Shown: positions 34,414 to 42,089 of the stretch, in pieces
Layout of the letters: each line of letters starts with the position of its first letter
Numbering within the stretch: the first letter of the stretch is position 1
Origin: an uncultured Bacteroidia bacterium
GTDB taxonomy: Bacteria; Bacteroidota; Bacteroidia; Bacteroidales; F082
DNA: 64,000 bases
Direction: 5' to 3'
NCBI GenBank assembly: GCA_902767725.1
Contig: CACXIM010000005.1
Coordinates: forward strand, 31,209-95,208
Program-made: the position numbers and the translations under genes
The notes under the pieces: generated by a model
The model's database searches: none
Told to the model about the DNA's origin: nothing
The model's input: only the letters and a program-made list of their open reading frames with translations

Positions 34414-35155
34414 AAATCCCAGACGGCAATTCAATTTTCATTTTTCTGCTACTGTGCGATTGGGCTGCGGCAAGCAGGGCTTCCTGGGTGGTGTATTGCT
34501 CGTAAAACCTGCATTGCGTGACGAGGCCTTGCGTCGAGCATCGCTCACCGTCAACCAACACCAAGGTCCAGCCTTTGTTGTGGTCGGCAAACTCCTCTCC
34601 CACCAACGCGACACCTTCTGCCGTCTCCACAAGCTCACTTGTCTTCACCTTCCTGAATTTGAACTTCACTCTCGGCAAGCTATCCTCTCCATGTTGCTCG
34701 GCCGTGTAAAGCAGTAACTCAATACCTTGGCGGATATGTTTCTTCTCCAGATTGGCAATGAGCGCCGCGACGCCATCCACCTCGCCAAGATGTTGCCTTA
34801 CCGTAAGCAGTTTGCCCTCGCTCACCGGAATATCGGGCATCAGAAACGAAGCATGACGATCCGCAAGGCTCTTGTCGACAAAAACCGCAGGCAGCCTATT
34901 GGCAAGCGCCACAAAACCGCTGTAGGCCGACTGGTGTTCGGTGAACATCGGATCACAACACAACAGCTCATGCCACAGTGCGATGGAATGTCTCATTCGT
35001 TGTCGTTGTACAAATTGTTTTAGGGTACACCGGCGCGGCCTTGAACTGTTGTGCGCAGTCCGTACTACTGTTTTCCCCTGTTTCTCATAGACGGTTATTC
35101 CCGATTGTGGCATTCTCCCAATCAGCAAAATACCTTTGGCGTTTCTCTTTCCCAT
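34409..35155 (-). CDS. unknown protein (248 residues)
   Basis: Not recognised with confidence. The opening MGKRNAKGILLIGRMPQSGI, then VVRTAHNSSRPRRCTLKQFV and FVQRQRMRHSIALWHEL, recalls a class of Bacteroidales proteins of unknown function that start with 'MGK' and a basic region (DUF6266-like); this is a weak likeness. The second half has RVKFKFRKVKTSELVETAEG and WTLVLVDGERCSTQGLVTQ, beta-rich. No membrane segment. Its predicted promoter is more than 200 bp upstream, beyond a long inverted repeat that would lie in its leader. Confidence 0.55.
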   Translation of the reverse strand: MGKRNAKGILLIGRMPQSGITVYEKQGKTVVRTAHNSSRPRRCTLKQFVQRQRMRHSIALWHELLCCDPMFTEHQSAYSGFVALANRLPAVFVDKSLADRHASFLMPDIPVSEGKLLTVRQHLGEVDGVAALIANLEKKHIRQGIELLLYTAEQHGEDSLPRVKFKFRKVKTSELVETAEGVALVGEEFADHNKGWTLVLVDGERCSTQGLVTQCRFYEQYTTQEALLAAAQSHSSRKMKIELPSGIF

Positions 35156-35199
35156 GGCAGTTTCGTTTTAGTCAGGTGGCAGCCTCGGAGCAACCTCGT

Positions 35200-35327
35200 A
35201 GTTGCGCCCTCTTTTGCTCTATTCTTTCAGTTCTGTTATTCGTCTGTTATTCGATTTAATATCGAAGAACAATCGAATAACAATGCAATAATAATAGAGC
35301 ATTTAATATGTTTGATAAGGCGCAACT
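35200..35327. repeat. long nested inverted repeat in a probable 5' leader
   Basis: Three nested arm pairs in order: AGTTGCGCC (35200-35208 / complement 35319-35327), TGCTCTATT (35215-35223 / 35293-35301) and GTTATTCGAT (35246-35255 / 35272-35281). Together they form an imperfect hairpin of about 130 bases with A/T-rich internal loops. It lies between the perfect promoter at 35367-35398 and the ATG at 35155. Confidence 0.75.
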
Positions 35328-35366
35328 CCGAAGCAATTCCTTGCCTGCTTCTATGTTGTTGGATTG

Positions 35367-35398
35367 CAAATATAGAAACTTTTGTCAGGAAATTCAAA
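35367..35398 (-). promoter_or_regulatory. island promoter of the 248-residue gene
   Basis: Minus strand: TTTGAATT (TTTG 35395-35398), 20-bp spacer, perfect TATATTTG at 35367-35374. The leader of about 205 bases includes the inverted repeat at 35200-35327. Confidence 0.8.
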
Positions 35399-35411
35399 AA
35401 ACAAGCGAAAA

Positions 35412-35441
35412 AAAAAGTGGAGCGGCCAGCCACTCCACTTG
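35412..35441 (-). terminator. terminator of the three-paralogue operon
   Basis: AAGTGGAG / CTCCACTT arms around CGGCCAGCCA, directly past the stop at 35448. Read leftwards it ends in nine U. Confidence 0.85.
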
Positions 35442-35447
35442 CGTTTT

Positions 35448-35906
35448 TTATTGTTTAGTCACTTTCACCCCTACGCTTCCATTCATGATTCCGCGGATGA
35501 TGCGGGTCTGCAACTGTTCCTGCTCCTCGGTCATCAGTTGGAAGGGGCAGACGTCTTCTTCGGTTTCCGGAAAGTACTTGCCTTCGGCATCGTTCTTCAG
35601 ATAGACTTCACAGCCGGGTTCCTCTGCTTTATAGAAGATGCGGAGCGAAGGATAGGCTTCCTTCATCAAGCTTGTTACCTCATAGCAGGGCGTCCAAGCC
35701 GTCTCGAAGGTCACGCAAAGGGTGTCGCCTTGGCGCTCAAGGTCTGTCCACTCGCCACGACACTCCACTTCTTCAGGATTCTTGCCCAGCGCTTTCACCA
35801 GACAGCCCAGATGATTCTCTTGCTGTTCTTTCATCATTTGATACAGCGCATCGAGTTCTTCCTTTTCTCCCTCGATGACATAGTTTGTAGTGCAGATGTT
35901 TGCCAT
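35448..35906 (-). CDS. small alpha/beta protein (YubB/DUF1281-like layout)
   Basis: A 152-residue protein. It opens MANICTTNYVIEGEKEELDA, and the middle FETAWTPCYEVTSLMKEAYP followed by LRIFYKAEEPGCEVYL resembles the 'W(S/T)PP... F/YP.L...Y.EPG' pattern of Api92/YubB ferredoxin-like (DUF1281) proteins often seen on mobile elements. The likeness is by eye. It is the last gene of the operon behind paralogue A (19-bp gap) and is followed by the terminator at 35412-35441. Confidence 0.6.
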   Translation of the reverse strand: MANICTTNYVIEGEKEELDALYQMMKEQQENHLGCLVKALGKNPEEVECRGEWTDLERQGDTLCVTFETAWTPCYEVTSLMKEAYPSLRIFYKAEEPGCEVYLKNDAEGKYFPETEEDVCPFQLMTEEQEQLQTRIIRGIMNGSVGVKVTKQ

Positions 35907-35925
35907 AATCGTGATATTATTATTG

Positions 35926-37098
35926 TTATTCTTCTTTCTCTTTGATGGCTGGTACCTGTTTCAAATATTCGGCAATAGCACTCAAAGTGAGCCTCTTTAA
36001 TTCTATGCACCTTTTGGTGCTACGATTCCAAATATCAAAGTCTTCCTCAGCATCGGCATTGGGATAAAAATACATCTTACCATCCTTATACTTGAGTATC
36101 ATCCGATACCCCTGATACTCCAAAACAATCCAGGAATCAGTATTATCTGGTATAAACGCATTAACATCTTGCAACCCAACTTGATTCAAATAGGTATGCA
36201 ATCCCATATTAAAGGTATTTTTATTTAGCAAATCCGACATCCAGATGACATACTTTCCAAGCGGGATACTTAGGTTTTCATCCGTATTGTCACGCTCGGT
36301 GACAGCCTCCATGAACTGCTTTATCGCCTTTAGTTTCTGCGCCAACGTCTTTTCTTTCCACGACTCCAAATCGATGCTGTCCGTAGTAACAGACTCCATC
36401 TTGCGAATCTTCAGGTTTTTGGCATAGTAGTTTAACTCCTCCTGTCGCAGTTCTAACTCTGCCGCCATATCCATAAGCAAGAAGGCTGTGTTGAGGACAG
36501 CGAAACCCGTTTCCTCCATCAGCAGCGGCGATTTCATCAATTGCACACAAGGATTCACCTCATAATAGGCGAAAGAGACATCAGGCATCGTATAACGTTT
36601 GATGGTCATGACCGCCTGACGATAGGTTATCGTGAGCGACTCCACGTCAGCACAGACTTTATAAATCTGTTTCAGCCATGCATGATATTTCTGCTCAAAA
36701 TCATACACCTTATTTGTCGGGCCGGTTTTCCACTCGTAATGGCCATAATCTATAATTTTGGGTTCTGGAGCCTTTTGACCTTGGATACATGCCTTACTTA
36801 CCTCTATCTTGAAACTCTGCAAATCAGCCCCTTCTGCTTCCATCGCTTCTCTCAAGGCAGATTCATAATAACTAAAGACACCTTGATTCCATTTCACAAG
36901 TGGATTGGTCGCTTTGAAATAGGTGGCAATAAAGGCATCTGCGTCATAGCCTCTCCTGTCATAGTCGATAGGCATAAAGACGGTCTCCTTAATCTGCTCG
37001 ATTGAGGTATGCTCATTAGCGTAACGCTCGTTTTTTGCGGCCCAGCCCTTCTTCCGTTTGGCCGCCTTCTTTTTCCAATACGATTTAAAGTCTTCCAT
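35926..37098 (-). CDS. paralogue A of an unrecognised 'YWK' family (390 residues)
   Basis: Three related genes (A here, B 37101-37931, C 40425-42020) define this family. The N-terminal signature in A is FKSYWKKKAAKRKKGWAAKN. A middle helical domain (about residues 85-260) is shared with C: SALREAMEAEGADLQSFKIE, VESLTITYRQAVMTIKRYTM, AELELRQEELNYYAKNLKIR and KMESVTTDSIDLESWKEK. The C-terminal alpha/beta module shared by all three has HTYLNQVGLQDVNAFIPD, WIVLEYQGYRMILKYKDGKM, YFYPN and LTLSAIAEYLKQVP. No catalytic motif seen; soluble. A strong Shine-Dalgarno (AAAGGAGG) inside the end of B, 6 bases from the ATG, indicates coupled translation. Confidence 0.7.
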   Translation of the reverse strand: MEDFKSYWKKKAAKRKKGWAAKNERYANEHTSIEQIKETVFMPIDYDRRGYDADAFIATYFKATNPLVKWNQGVFSYYESALREAMEAEGADLQSFKIEVSKACIQGQKAPEPKIIDYGHYEWKTGPTNKVYDFEQKYHAWLKQIYKVCADVESLTITYRQAVMTIKRYTMPDVSFAYYEVNPCVQLMKSPLLMEETGFAVLNTAFLLMDMAAELELRQEELNYYAKNLKIRKMESVTTDSIDLESWKEKTLAQKLKAIKQFMEAVTERDNTDENLSIPLGKYVIWMSDLLNKNTFNMGLHTYLNQVGLQDVNAFIPDNTDSWIVLEYQGYRMILKYKDGKMYFYPNADAEEDFDIWNRSTKRCIELKRLTLSAIAEYLKQVPAIKEKEE

Positions 37099-37100
37099 AA

Positions 37101-37931
37101 TTATCCTCCTTTAATCGTTTTGTATGACTCTGTTACTTTTGTTTTCAAGTTGTCAATAGTATCCTTGTATTTCGGCATCAGTTTCACATATTTGGCGATG
37201 GCGTTCAAAGTGAGCATACTGAATGGGATATGGTAGTTGTCATATACAGGATATTTTGCATTGAAGAATGAATCTTTTTCTTCTGCGTATGGGTAGAAAT
37301 AGCATTGGTATGGTGACGGTGCCCAAAGAGCCTCTTTCAGCAGTAACTGGCAATCTTGAAATTCGATGATGATGAGCGCCTTTCCCCGTTCATGTACATA
37401 GGCCTTCGCATCCTGCAATCCCTGTGCATCCAGATAGGGACGAAGGACATTCTTGACATAGTCCTCTGGAGGTGCGACATAAAAGCCGCTCGAATTGCGA
37501 AGCCAAGGCTTGAAAACCGGATCACCCATACCTAAGCCTGCCTGTGTAGCATTCACCATCAACTTCTTGACGGCAGCCATCCAAGGCTTCAGCGCCGCAC
37601 TTATGGCTGAATCCTCATTAAAAGATGATGATCTGCGGATACAAGACTCCAACTTTTTTGGTATCATCGCATCATCCCACAGTTTGAAATCGATGTCATC
37701 GGCACTTATACCATCCATGACGGCAAGTTTGTATCCTTTGACGTAGAAGGCGTATTCTTCCTCAACTTCTTTATAAAGTTCGTAGTCATCAAGCCCTTCG
37801 TCAAAGGCTTTGAAAAGGTCTTGCCGAATATATTCAAGTGAGGTGTGGTGCTCAAGGTAGCGGGCGAGTTTTGCCTCCCATGTCATGTTTCTTTTCCGCC
37901 CATTCTTCCAATATGATTTATACTCCTTCAT
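37101..37931 (-). CDS. paralogue B of the 'YWK' family (276 residues)
   Basis: The shortest of the three paralogues. N-terminal signature YKSYWKNGRKRNMTWEAKLA; most of the middle domain is missing, but ISADDIDFKLWDDAMIPKKL and LKPWMAAVKKLMVNATQ match the end of that domain in C. The C-terminal module is complete: LRPYLDAQGLQDAKAYVHER, ALIIIEFQDCQLLLKEALWA, CYFYPYAEE and LTLNAIAKYVKLMPK. Its own island promoter lies 22 bp upstream. The stop codon is 2 bp before the start of A. Confidence 0.7.
   Translation of the reverse strand: MKEYKSYWKNGRKRNMTWEAKLARYLEHHTSLEYIRQDLFKAFDEGLDDYELYKEVEEEYAFYVKGYKLAVMDGISADDIDFKLWDDAMIPKKLESCIRRSSSFNEDSAISAALKPWMAAVKKLMVNATQAGLGMGDPVFKPWLRNSSGFYVAPPEDYVKNVLRPYLDAQGLQDAKAYVHERGKALIIIEFQDCQLLLKEALWAPSPYQCYFYPYAEEKDSFFNAKYPVYDNYHIPFSMLTLNAIAKYVKLMPKYKDTIDNLKTKVTESYKTIKGG
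37105..37110 (-). promoter_or_regulatory. strong Shine-Dalgarno for paralogue A
   Basis: AGGAGG on the minus strand, 6 bases before the ATG at 37098, within the last codons of paralogue B. Such strong sites are uncommon in Bacteroidota, where leaders are usually A-rich. Confidence 0.75.
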
Positions 37932-37952
37932 TTATTCCCTATACTTAGTGGT

Positions 37953-37984
37953 TTAATATAGTAACATCCTGTCAGAAATTCAAA
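37953..37984 (-). promoter_or_regulatory. island promoter of paralogue B
   Basis: Minus strand: TTTGAATT (TTTG 37981-37984), 20-bp spacer, TATATTAA at 37953-37960. Confidence 0.65.
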
Positions 37985-37999
37985 AAACGGTCTATCTTT

Positions 38000-39358
38000 T
38001 TACACTTGCATCAGGCAGACGCGACCCGTCTTGCGCAAGGCTTTGCCATTTCGTTGGTATGATGCTTCGTTGTCGATAATCCAAAGGAGTTTGGCTCGGC
38101 AATGAGGCGGTATCTCCGGCACAGGGGCATAGCCGTCGGTAATGACAATCATGCCGTCGTAATCAGGATGCTTTGCCAAGTAATCGACAGGCGCCTGAAA
38201 GTTGGTGCCGCCACGCCCTTGAACCTTAAACTCCTGCTTCCGCTTCTTGGCTTCGTCCAGTTTCATGACGTCACCTTGAACGCAAGCATCGAACATGAGG
38301 ACATCCACCTGCTGGATGCCATACTTGAAGAAGGTGGTGATGACGTTGAAATAGCGACCCAGTTCCTCTGAACCTACCGATCCGCTGGTGTCGACTGCCA
38401 CAAGGATACGAGTGATGAAGTCATAACGGCTGCCCATCTGCTCGAACCCGAAGCGACGGCTGGGGCGCATCCTTGTGAGGCGACGTTTCTCAGACAAGAT
38501 GCTGGCACGGAACCCCCGCAGGGCACTGCGGAAGTCAATCTTTCCCTCTGCGGCTTTCTTGATGAGTTCGATCATGCCACCGGGCATGCTGCCCCAACTG
38601 GTCGTGCTTTGGATGAGGTCGGTAATCAAACGCGACTGGAACTGGTCTTCCTCCCAAAGGGCTGTGTAGTCGCCCTCGGCCTGTGTTTTGCTATTGTTCT
38701 TGCCATAATCAGTTTCGCTCATTCTAGCCTCACCCGTAGCCTTTCCTTGTCCCGTGTCGGAGCCCTTCATTTTTCCTGTTCCTAACCCAGAACTTTGTCC
38801 CTTCTCTACACCTTGGCCATTTTCTTTGCTTCTTTCTGACGAGGTATCTTGGCCACTTTGTTCCTGTTGGGAATCACTCCCTTTGCCACCTCCACCGGCG
38901 TCGCCACTTCCTCCCGAGTCACCCTCGCTGGGAGCATTTCCATCAACATGAATAGTCATATCATTCAGGCGCGTCGCATACCATTCGTAGTGCTGTCCCA
39001 TAGGCAAGCCAAAATCTTCGGGCTTTGTCAATTCAATCCATGCCAACTTGTAGGCAGGCGAGATGACCATGTCGCTGGCCGCATGCTGAACGAGGGGCTT
39101 GCAACCCAAAGGCTGGCGTGCGTAGGGATGTTGCAGCAGGATACGGATCATCTCCACCTTCAGCAACTCATTCAACTGGTTGTCCTGCAAGGCATCGATA
39201 ACGGTCGGGTTGTACTCGATGCGTCCCTGCCCGGTGCGCAACGGGCACTGCATATTGGCGTTCATCGTCAGGCGATGGCTGCAATATACGGCGAAAAACA
39301 CCGGCTCCGTCAGGAACCATTGCTCCGCAACTTGTTGTATGCGCTCTTGTGAAGTCAT
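38000..39358 (-). CDS. VWA-domain protein with DUF2201-like N-terminus, partner of MoxR ATPase
   Basis: A 452-residue protein. Residues 1-125 follow the putative-metallopeptidase DUF2201 N-terminal domain (EPVFFAVYCSHRLTMNANMQ, IEYNPTVIDALQDNQLNELL), but where active relatives carry HExxH it reads IRILLQHPYARQPLG, so zinc binding is probably lost. Residues 140-230 are a Gly/Ser/Gln-rich linker. The VWA-like domain follows with a MIDAS motif DTSGS at 323-327 (ILVAVDTSGSVGSEELGRYF), then VDVLMFDACVQG and GRGGTNFQAPVDYLAKHPDY. Such proteins work with MoxR ATPases. Its start overlaps the MoxR stop by 4 bp (ATGA). Confidence 0.82.
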   Translation of the reverse strand: MTSQERIQQVAEQWFLTEPVFFAVYCSHRLTMNANMQCPLRTGQGRIEYNPTVIDALQDNQLNELLKVEMIRILLQHPYARQPLGCKPLVQHAASDMVISPAYKLAWIELTKPEDFGLPMGQHYEWYATRLNDMTIHVDGNAPSEGDSGGSGDAGGGGKGSDSQQEQSGQDTSSERSKENGQGVEKGQSSGLGTGKMKGSDTGQGKATGEARMSETDYGKNNSKTQAEGDYTALWEEDQFQSRLITDLIQSTTSWGSMPGGMIELIKKAAEGKIDFRSALRGFRASILSEKRRLTRMRPSRRFGFEQMGSRYDFITRILVAVDTSGSVGSEELGRYFNVITTFFKYGIQQVDVLMFDACVQGDVMKLDEAKKRKQEFKVQGRGGTNFQAPVDYLAKHPDYDGMIVITDGYAPVPEIPPHCRAKLLWIIDNEASYQRNGKALRKTGRVCLMQV

Positions 39359-40419
39359 AAGGTTTGGATGAATTCGACAATTTTCTTGTAAGTGTCGGGC
39401 ATTTCCTTATTGATAAGAAGTAGCATCTTCTTATAGCCCGTGCCATCGATGAGCGATACAAAATGGGCGTAGGCTTCGCGGTTGTTCTTGAGCAGGTAGT
39501 CGTGGTACGCCTTTAGGTTTTTACGCACCATTTCGCGGTCGAGGGTGTCGGCCTTGTCGGTCTCGAAAAAGCGCGCCAAGGCATCGTTGAGCAACGAGAG
39601 TTGATGCAACTCGTATTTGTCGAGCGATTTCTTGGCTTTCTTGAAGTCGGTGAGCAGGTCGATGGGCGAAAGGTCGTCCTTGCGGAACGAGAGGAACAAC
39701 TGCGTGGCGGCATGCACGCCGATGATGCCGGCCACCACCTTCTGATGCACGGGCAAAGGATTGGGGATGTTCTCCATCAGTCGGGCCACCTTCTCCCAGG
39801 CGCGGCGGTCGGGATCTTTGTCAAGACCTTGGTCTTCCTTGGTGTCGGCGCTACGGTCGAGCAGTTCAGGGTTGGCGCTGATGAAATTGAGGATGCGTTC
39901 GTCGAGACCCGTACGCGTTGCCCACAGCAGCCAGTCCTCCACCGTGGGACGGAAGGTGTAGATGTTGAAGCGCGACACCAAGGCTGGATCGAGGTCGGTG
40001 AGTTGGTACTCCTCGCCGTCGTTACCCGCCGCGATGATGCGGCTGCCTTCGGGCAACTCGCGACCGGCCAACTTGCGGTTCAGCACGAGGTCCATCACCG
40101 TCTGCAAAATCTCGGGACGAGCACGGTTGATCTCGTCCAAGAAAAGCACTATGGGTTGGCCGTCGACAGGGAACCAATAAGGCGGCATGAAGACTGTCTT
40201 TCCCGTTTTCTCGTCCTTGTTGGGCAGTCCCAGCAGGTCGCCAGGGTCGCTCATCTGTCCGAGGAACAAGGTCTTCACCGGTATGCCTTTTTCCTTGAAA
40301 TACCTAGTCAGAATCTGCGACTTGCCGATGCCGTGACGGCCGGTCAGCATGATGTTTTGCCATGTGGGTGTGACCTCCAAAAGGGTCATCAGTTCGGTTT
40401 CGTTAATTGCTATGGCCAT
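39355..40419 (-). CDS. MoxR-type AAA+ ATPase
   Basis: A 354-residue ATPase of the MoxR/RavA group. Walker A GRHGIGKS at 27-34, Walker B IVLFLDEINRARPEILQTVM near 91-110, sensor IIAAGNDGEEYQL, and an arginine finger in DPALVSRFNIYTFRP. A C-terminal helical domain follows (IGVHAATQLFLSFRKDDLSP). MoxR ATPases act as chaperone-like remodelling rings together with VWA proteins that bring the substrate. Coupled to the VWA gene by a 4-bp overlap. It begins 5 bp after paralogue C, so C, MoxR and VWA are one operon. Confidence 0.9.
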   Translation of the reverse strand: MAIAINETELMTLLEVTPTWQNIMLTGRHGIGKSQILTRYFKEKGIPVKTLFLGQMSDPGDLLGLPNKDEKTGKTVFMPPYWFPVDGQPIVLFLDEINRARPEILQTVMDLVLNRKLAGRELPEGSRIIAAGNDGEEYQLTDLDPALVSRFNIYTFRPTVEDWLLWATRTGLDERILNFISANPELLDRSADTKEDQGLDKDPDRRAWEKVARLMENIPNPLPVHQKVVAGIIGVHAATQLFLSFRKDDLSPIDLLTDFKKAKKSLDKYELHQLSLLNDALARFFETDKADTLDREMVRKNLKAYHDYLLKNNREAYAHFVSLIDGTGYKKMLLLINKEMPDTYKKIVEFIQTL

Positions 40420-40424
40420 ATTGT

Positions 40425-42020
40425 TTATAGTTTTTGTTCGATGAAATCAACCGCAAGGATGGGTTCGGGATCAGAATGACCATATTGTCTAATGAACTCT
40501 TGAACCGTCCTGGAAGGTAACCGCTTGCCTTCAGGATCTGGTGCGCTAGGGTCGCTGGCATATACATTATGGCAATCTGCATCAACCCATCCCATTACTT
40601 CTTCTTGACTAACGATGCCACCAAATCTTTTTTCTTCTAAGAAACTAAATGCGTTATCGCTGACTACCTTAATTGTTGGTATCAAGGGTATCCGGTATCC
40701 ACCATTAACTAATCGGCCGGCCTCCCAGCGGAGATACTTCATCATTTTTCCGATAGGCTTGCCCGCATACTGCTGGGCCAATGCCTCCAATTGCTCTACG
40801 GCAGCATGATACTTTTCGTTCTGTTGCATCTGTTGGTCGTAGATGTGCAGGACTTTCAGAATCGTCTCGTCCACCCTCTGGTTAGCAGTAGGCATCAGCT
40901 TCAAATAATCTCCGATGGTACTCAAAGGTGTGTTCTTCGCCAAATCCAAAAGACACCCGTCGTAATAGGAGTTGGGGTAAAAGAAGATGTCGTTCTTATA
41001 TAATGACCAATAATATGATGACAAACGCAACTGGCACCCTTGGTACTTCAATATGACATCAGGATGGCTCTTACCTGGAACCACCAACGCTACTTCCTGC
41101 AATCCGACACTTTCCAGATAAGGGCGTAAGCACTCTTCCAGAAATCTATCAGAGTTGGAGTTCCTGAAGCTAAACCTTTCCAATGTCTCACCTTGATCTC
41201 TCAACGACCGCTCCAGTGCGGCATCGAAAAATTTCTTGACAGCCGACTTCCAGGGGCGGCTCACCTGCTCGATGATTTTGTCAACGTTATAGTCCTTTGC
41301 GATGTATTCCGAGATTTTCTTCTCCAGTTTTTTCTCATCCCAAAGGTCAAACTCAATGCTGTCGAGAGTGGCGGCTTCCATGGTACGAAGTTTCAACTTC
41401 TTGGCATGGTAGTTCAATTCTTCATTCCTTAATTCAAACTCCGCAGCAATCTCCAACAGTAGTTTGGCCAAGTCCAATGTGCTGAAACTGGTCTCCTCAA
41501 GCCTCAAATCGGCGAAGGACAGTTGCTTGCAGGGCACGAGTTCGTACAAGGCAAAAGGCTGTTGCTGGTAAGTGTAGCGGTAAATAACCATCGTCACTTC
41601 CTTGTAGTTAATAGTGCAAGTTTCAAGATCGGTATACTTTTCATACAAATCCCGACGATTTTTGGCAAGGTCAAGCATGTTGCCGTAGGCTATATCATGT
41701 GGTTGCTGTCCTACAATGCTCTTCTTGCTTACCGTCATCTTTAATGCACTGATGTCAGCCCCCAATGCTTGCATGTCCTCACGAAGACCCTGCTCTGAAA
41801 AGTAGAAACGCATATTGGAATCCCATCGTGCGATAGGATTCCATACAGTTTGGTGACCATTCAGAAAATCACGGAGTTCTTTTCTATCCATACGGCCATA
41901 GACAACCTCATTACGGATGTCGTCCAACTGCATGTGCCTTTCCGCGAAGCGTTTGGCCTTTGCCGCCCACAACTTTTTGCGTTTGGTGGATTTTTCTTTC
42001 CAGTAGTCGTTGAAACTCAT
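40425..42020 (-). CDS. paralogue C of the 'YWK' family (531 residues)
   Basis: The longest member. The ATG at 42018-42020 is chosen because a TAATTTTG -7 element at 42039-42046 would overlap a longer reading, and because FNDYWKEKSTKRKKLWAAKA then aligns with A and B at the N-terminus. Middle domain shared with A: GLREDMQALGADISALKMTV, LETCTINYKEVTMVIYRYTY, AAEFELRNEELNYHAKKLKL and DSIEFDLWDEKKLEKKI. The C-terminal module starts CLRPYLESVGLQEVALVVPG. C alone has an extra 150 residues after YLKLMP (HIYDQQMQQNEKYHAAVEQL, KMMKYLRWEAGRLVNGGYRI). It directly precedes MoxR. Function unknown; adaptor or target role inferred from position. Confidence 0.7.
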   Translation of the reverse strand: MSFNDYWKEKSTKRKKLWAAKAKRFAERHMQLDDIRNEVVYGRMDRKELRDFLNGHQTVWNPIARWDSNMRFYFSEQGLREDMQALGADISALKMTVSKKSIVGQQPHDIAYGNMLDLAKNRRDLYEKYTDLETCTINYKEVTMVIYRYTYQQQPFALYELVPCKQLSFADLRLEETSFSTLDLAKLLLEIAAEFELRNEELNYHAKKLKLRTMEAATLDSIEFDLWDEKKLEKKISEYIAKDYNVDKIIEQVSRPWKSAVKKFFDAALERSLRDQGETLERFSFRNSNSDRFLEECLRPYLESVGLQEVALVVPGKSHPDVILKYQGCQLRLSSYYWSLYKNDIFFYPNSYYDGCLLDLAKNTPLSTIGDYLKLMPTANQRVDETILKVLHIYDQQMQQNEKYHAAVEQLEALAQQYAGKPIGKMMKYLRWEAGRLVNGGYRIPLIPTIKVVSDNAFSFLEEKRFGGIVSQEEVMGWVDADCHNVYASDPSAPDPEGKRLPSRTVQEFIRQYGHSDPEPILAVDFIEQKL

Positions 42021-42038
42021 ATTATCGTTAATGACTTG

Positions 42039-42069
42039 CAAAATTAAGCACTATTTTGGAGAAAACAAA
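42039..42069 (-). promoter_or_regulatory. promoter of paralogue C - MoxR - VWA
   Basis: Minus strand: TTTG (42066-42069), 19-bp spacer, TAATTTTG (42039-42046). Good consensus but without the AATT extension of the other island promoters. The leader would be very short (about 13 bases). Confidence 0.7.
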
Positions 42070-42089
42070 AAACAGTTTCCTTCAAGATT

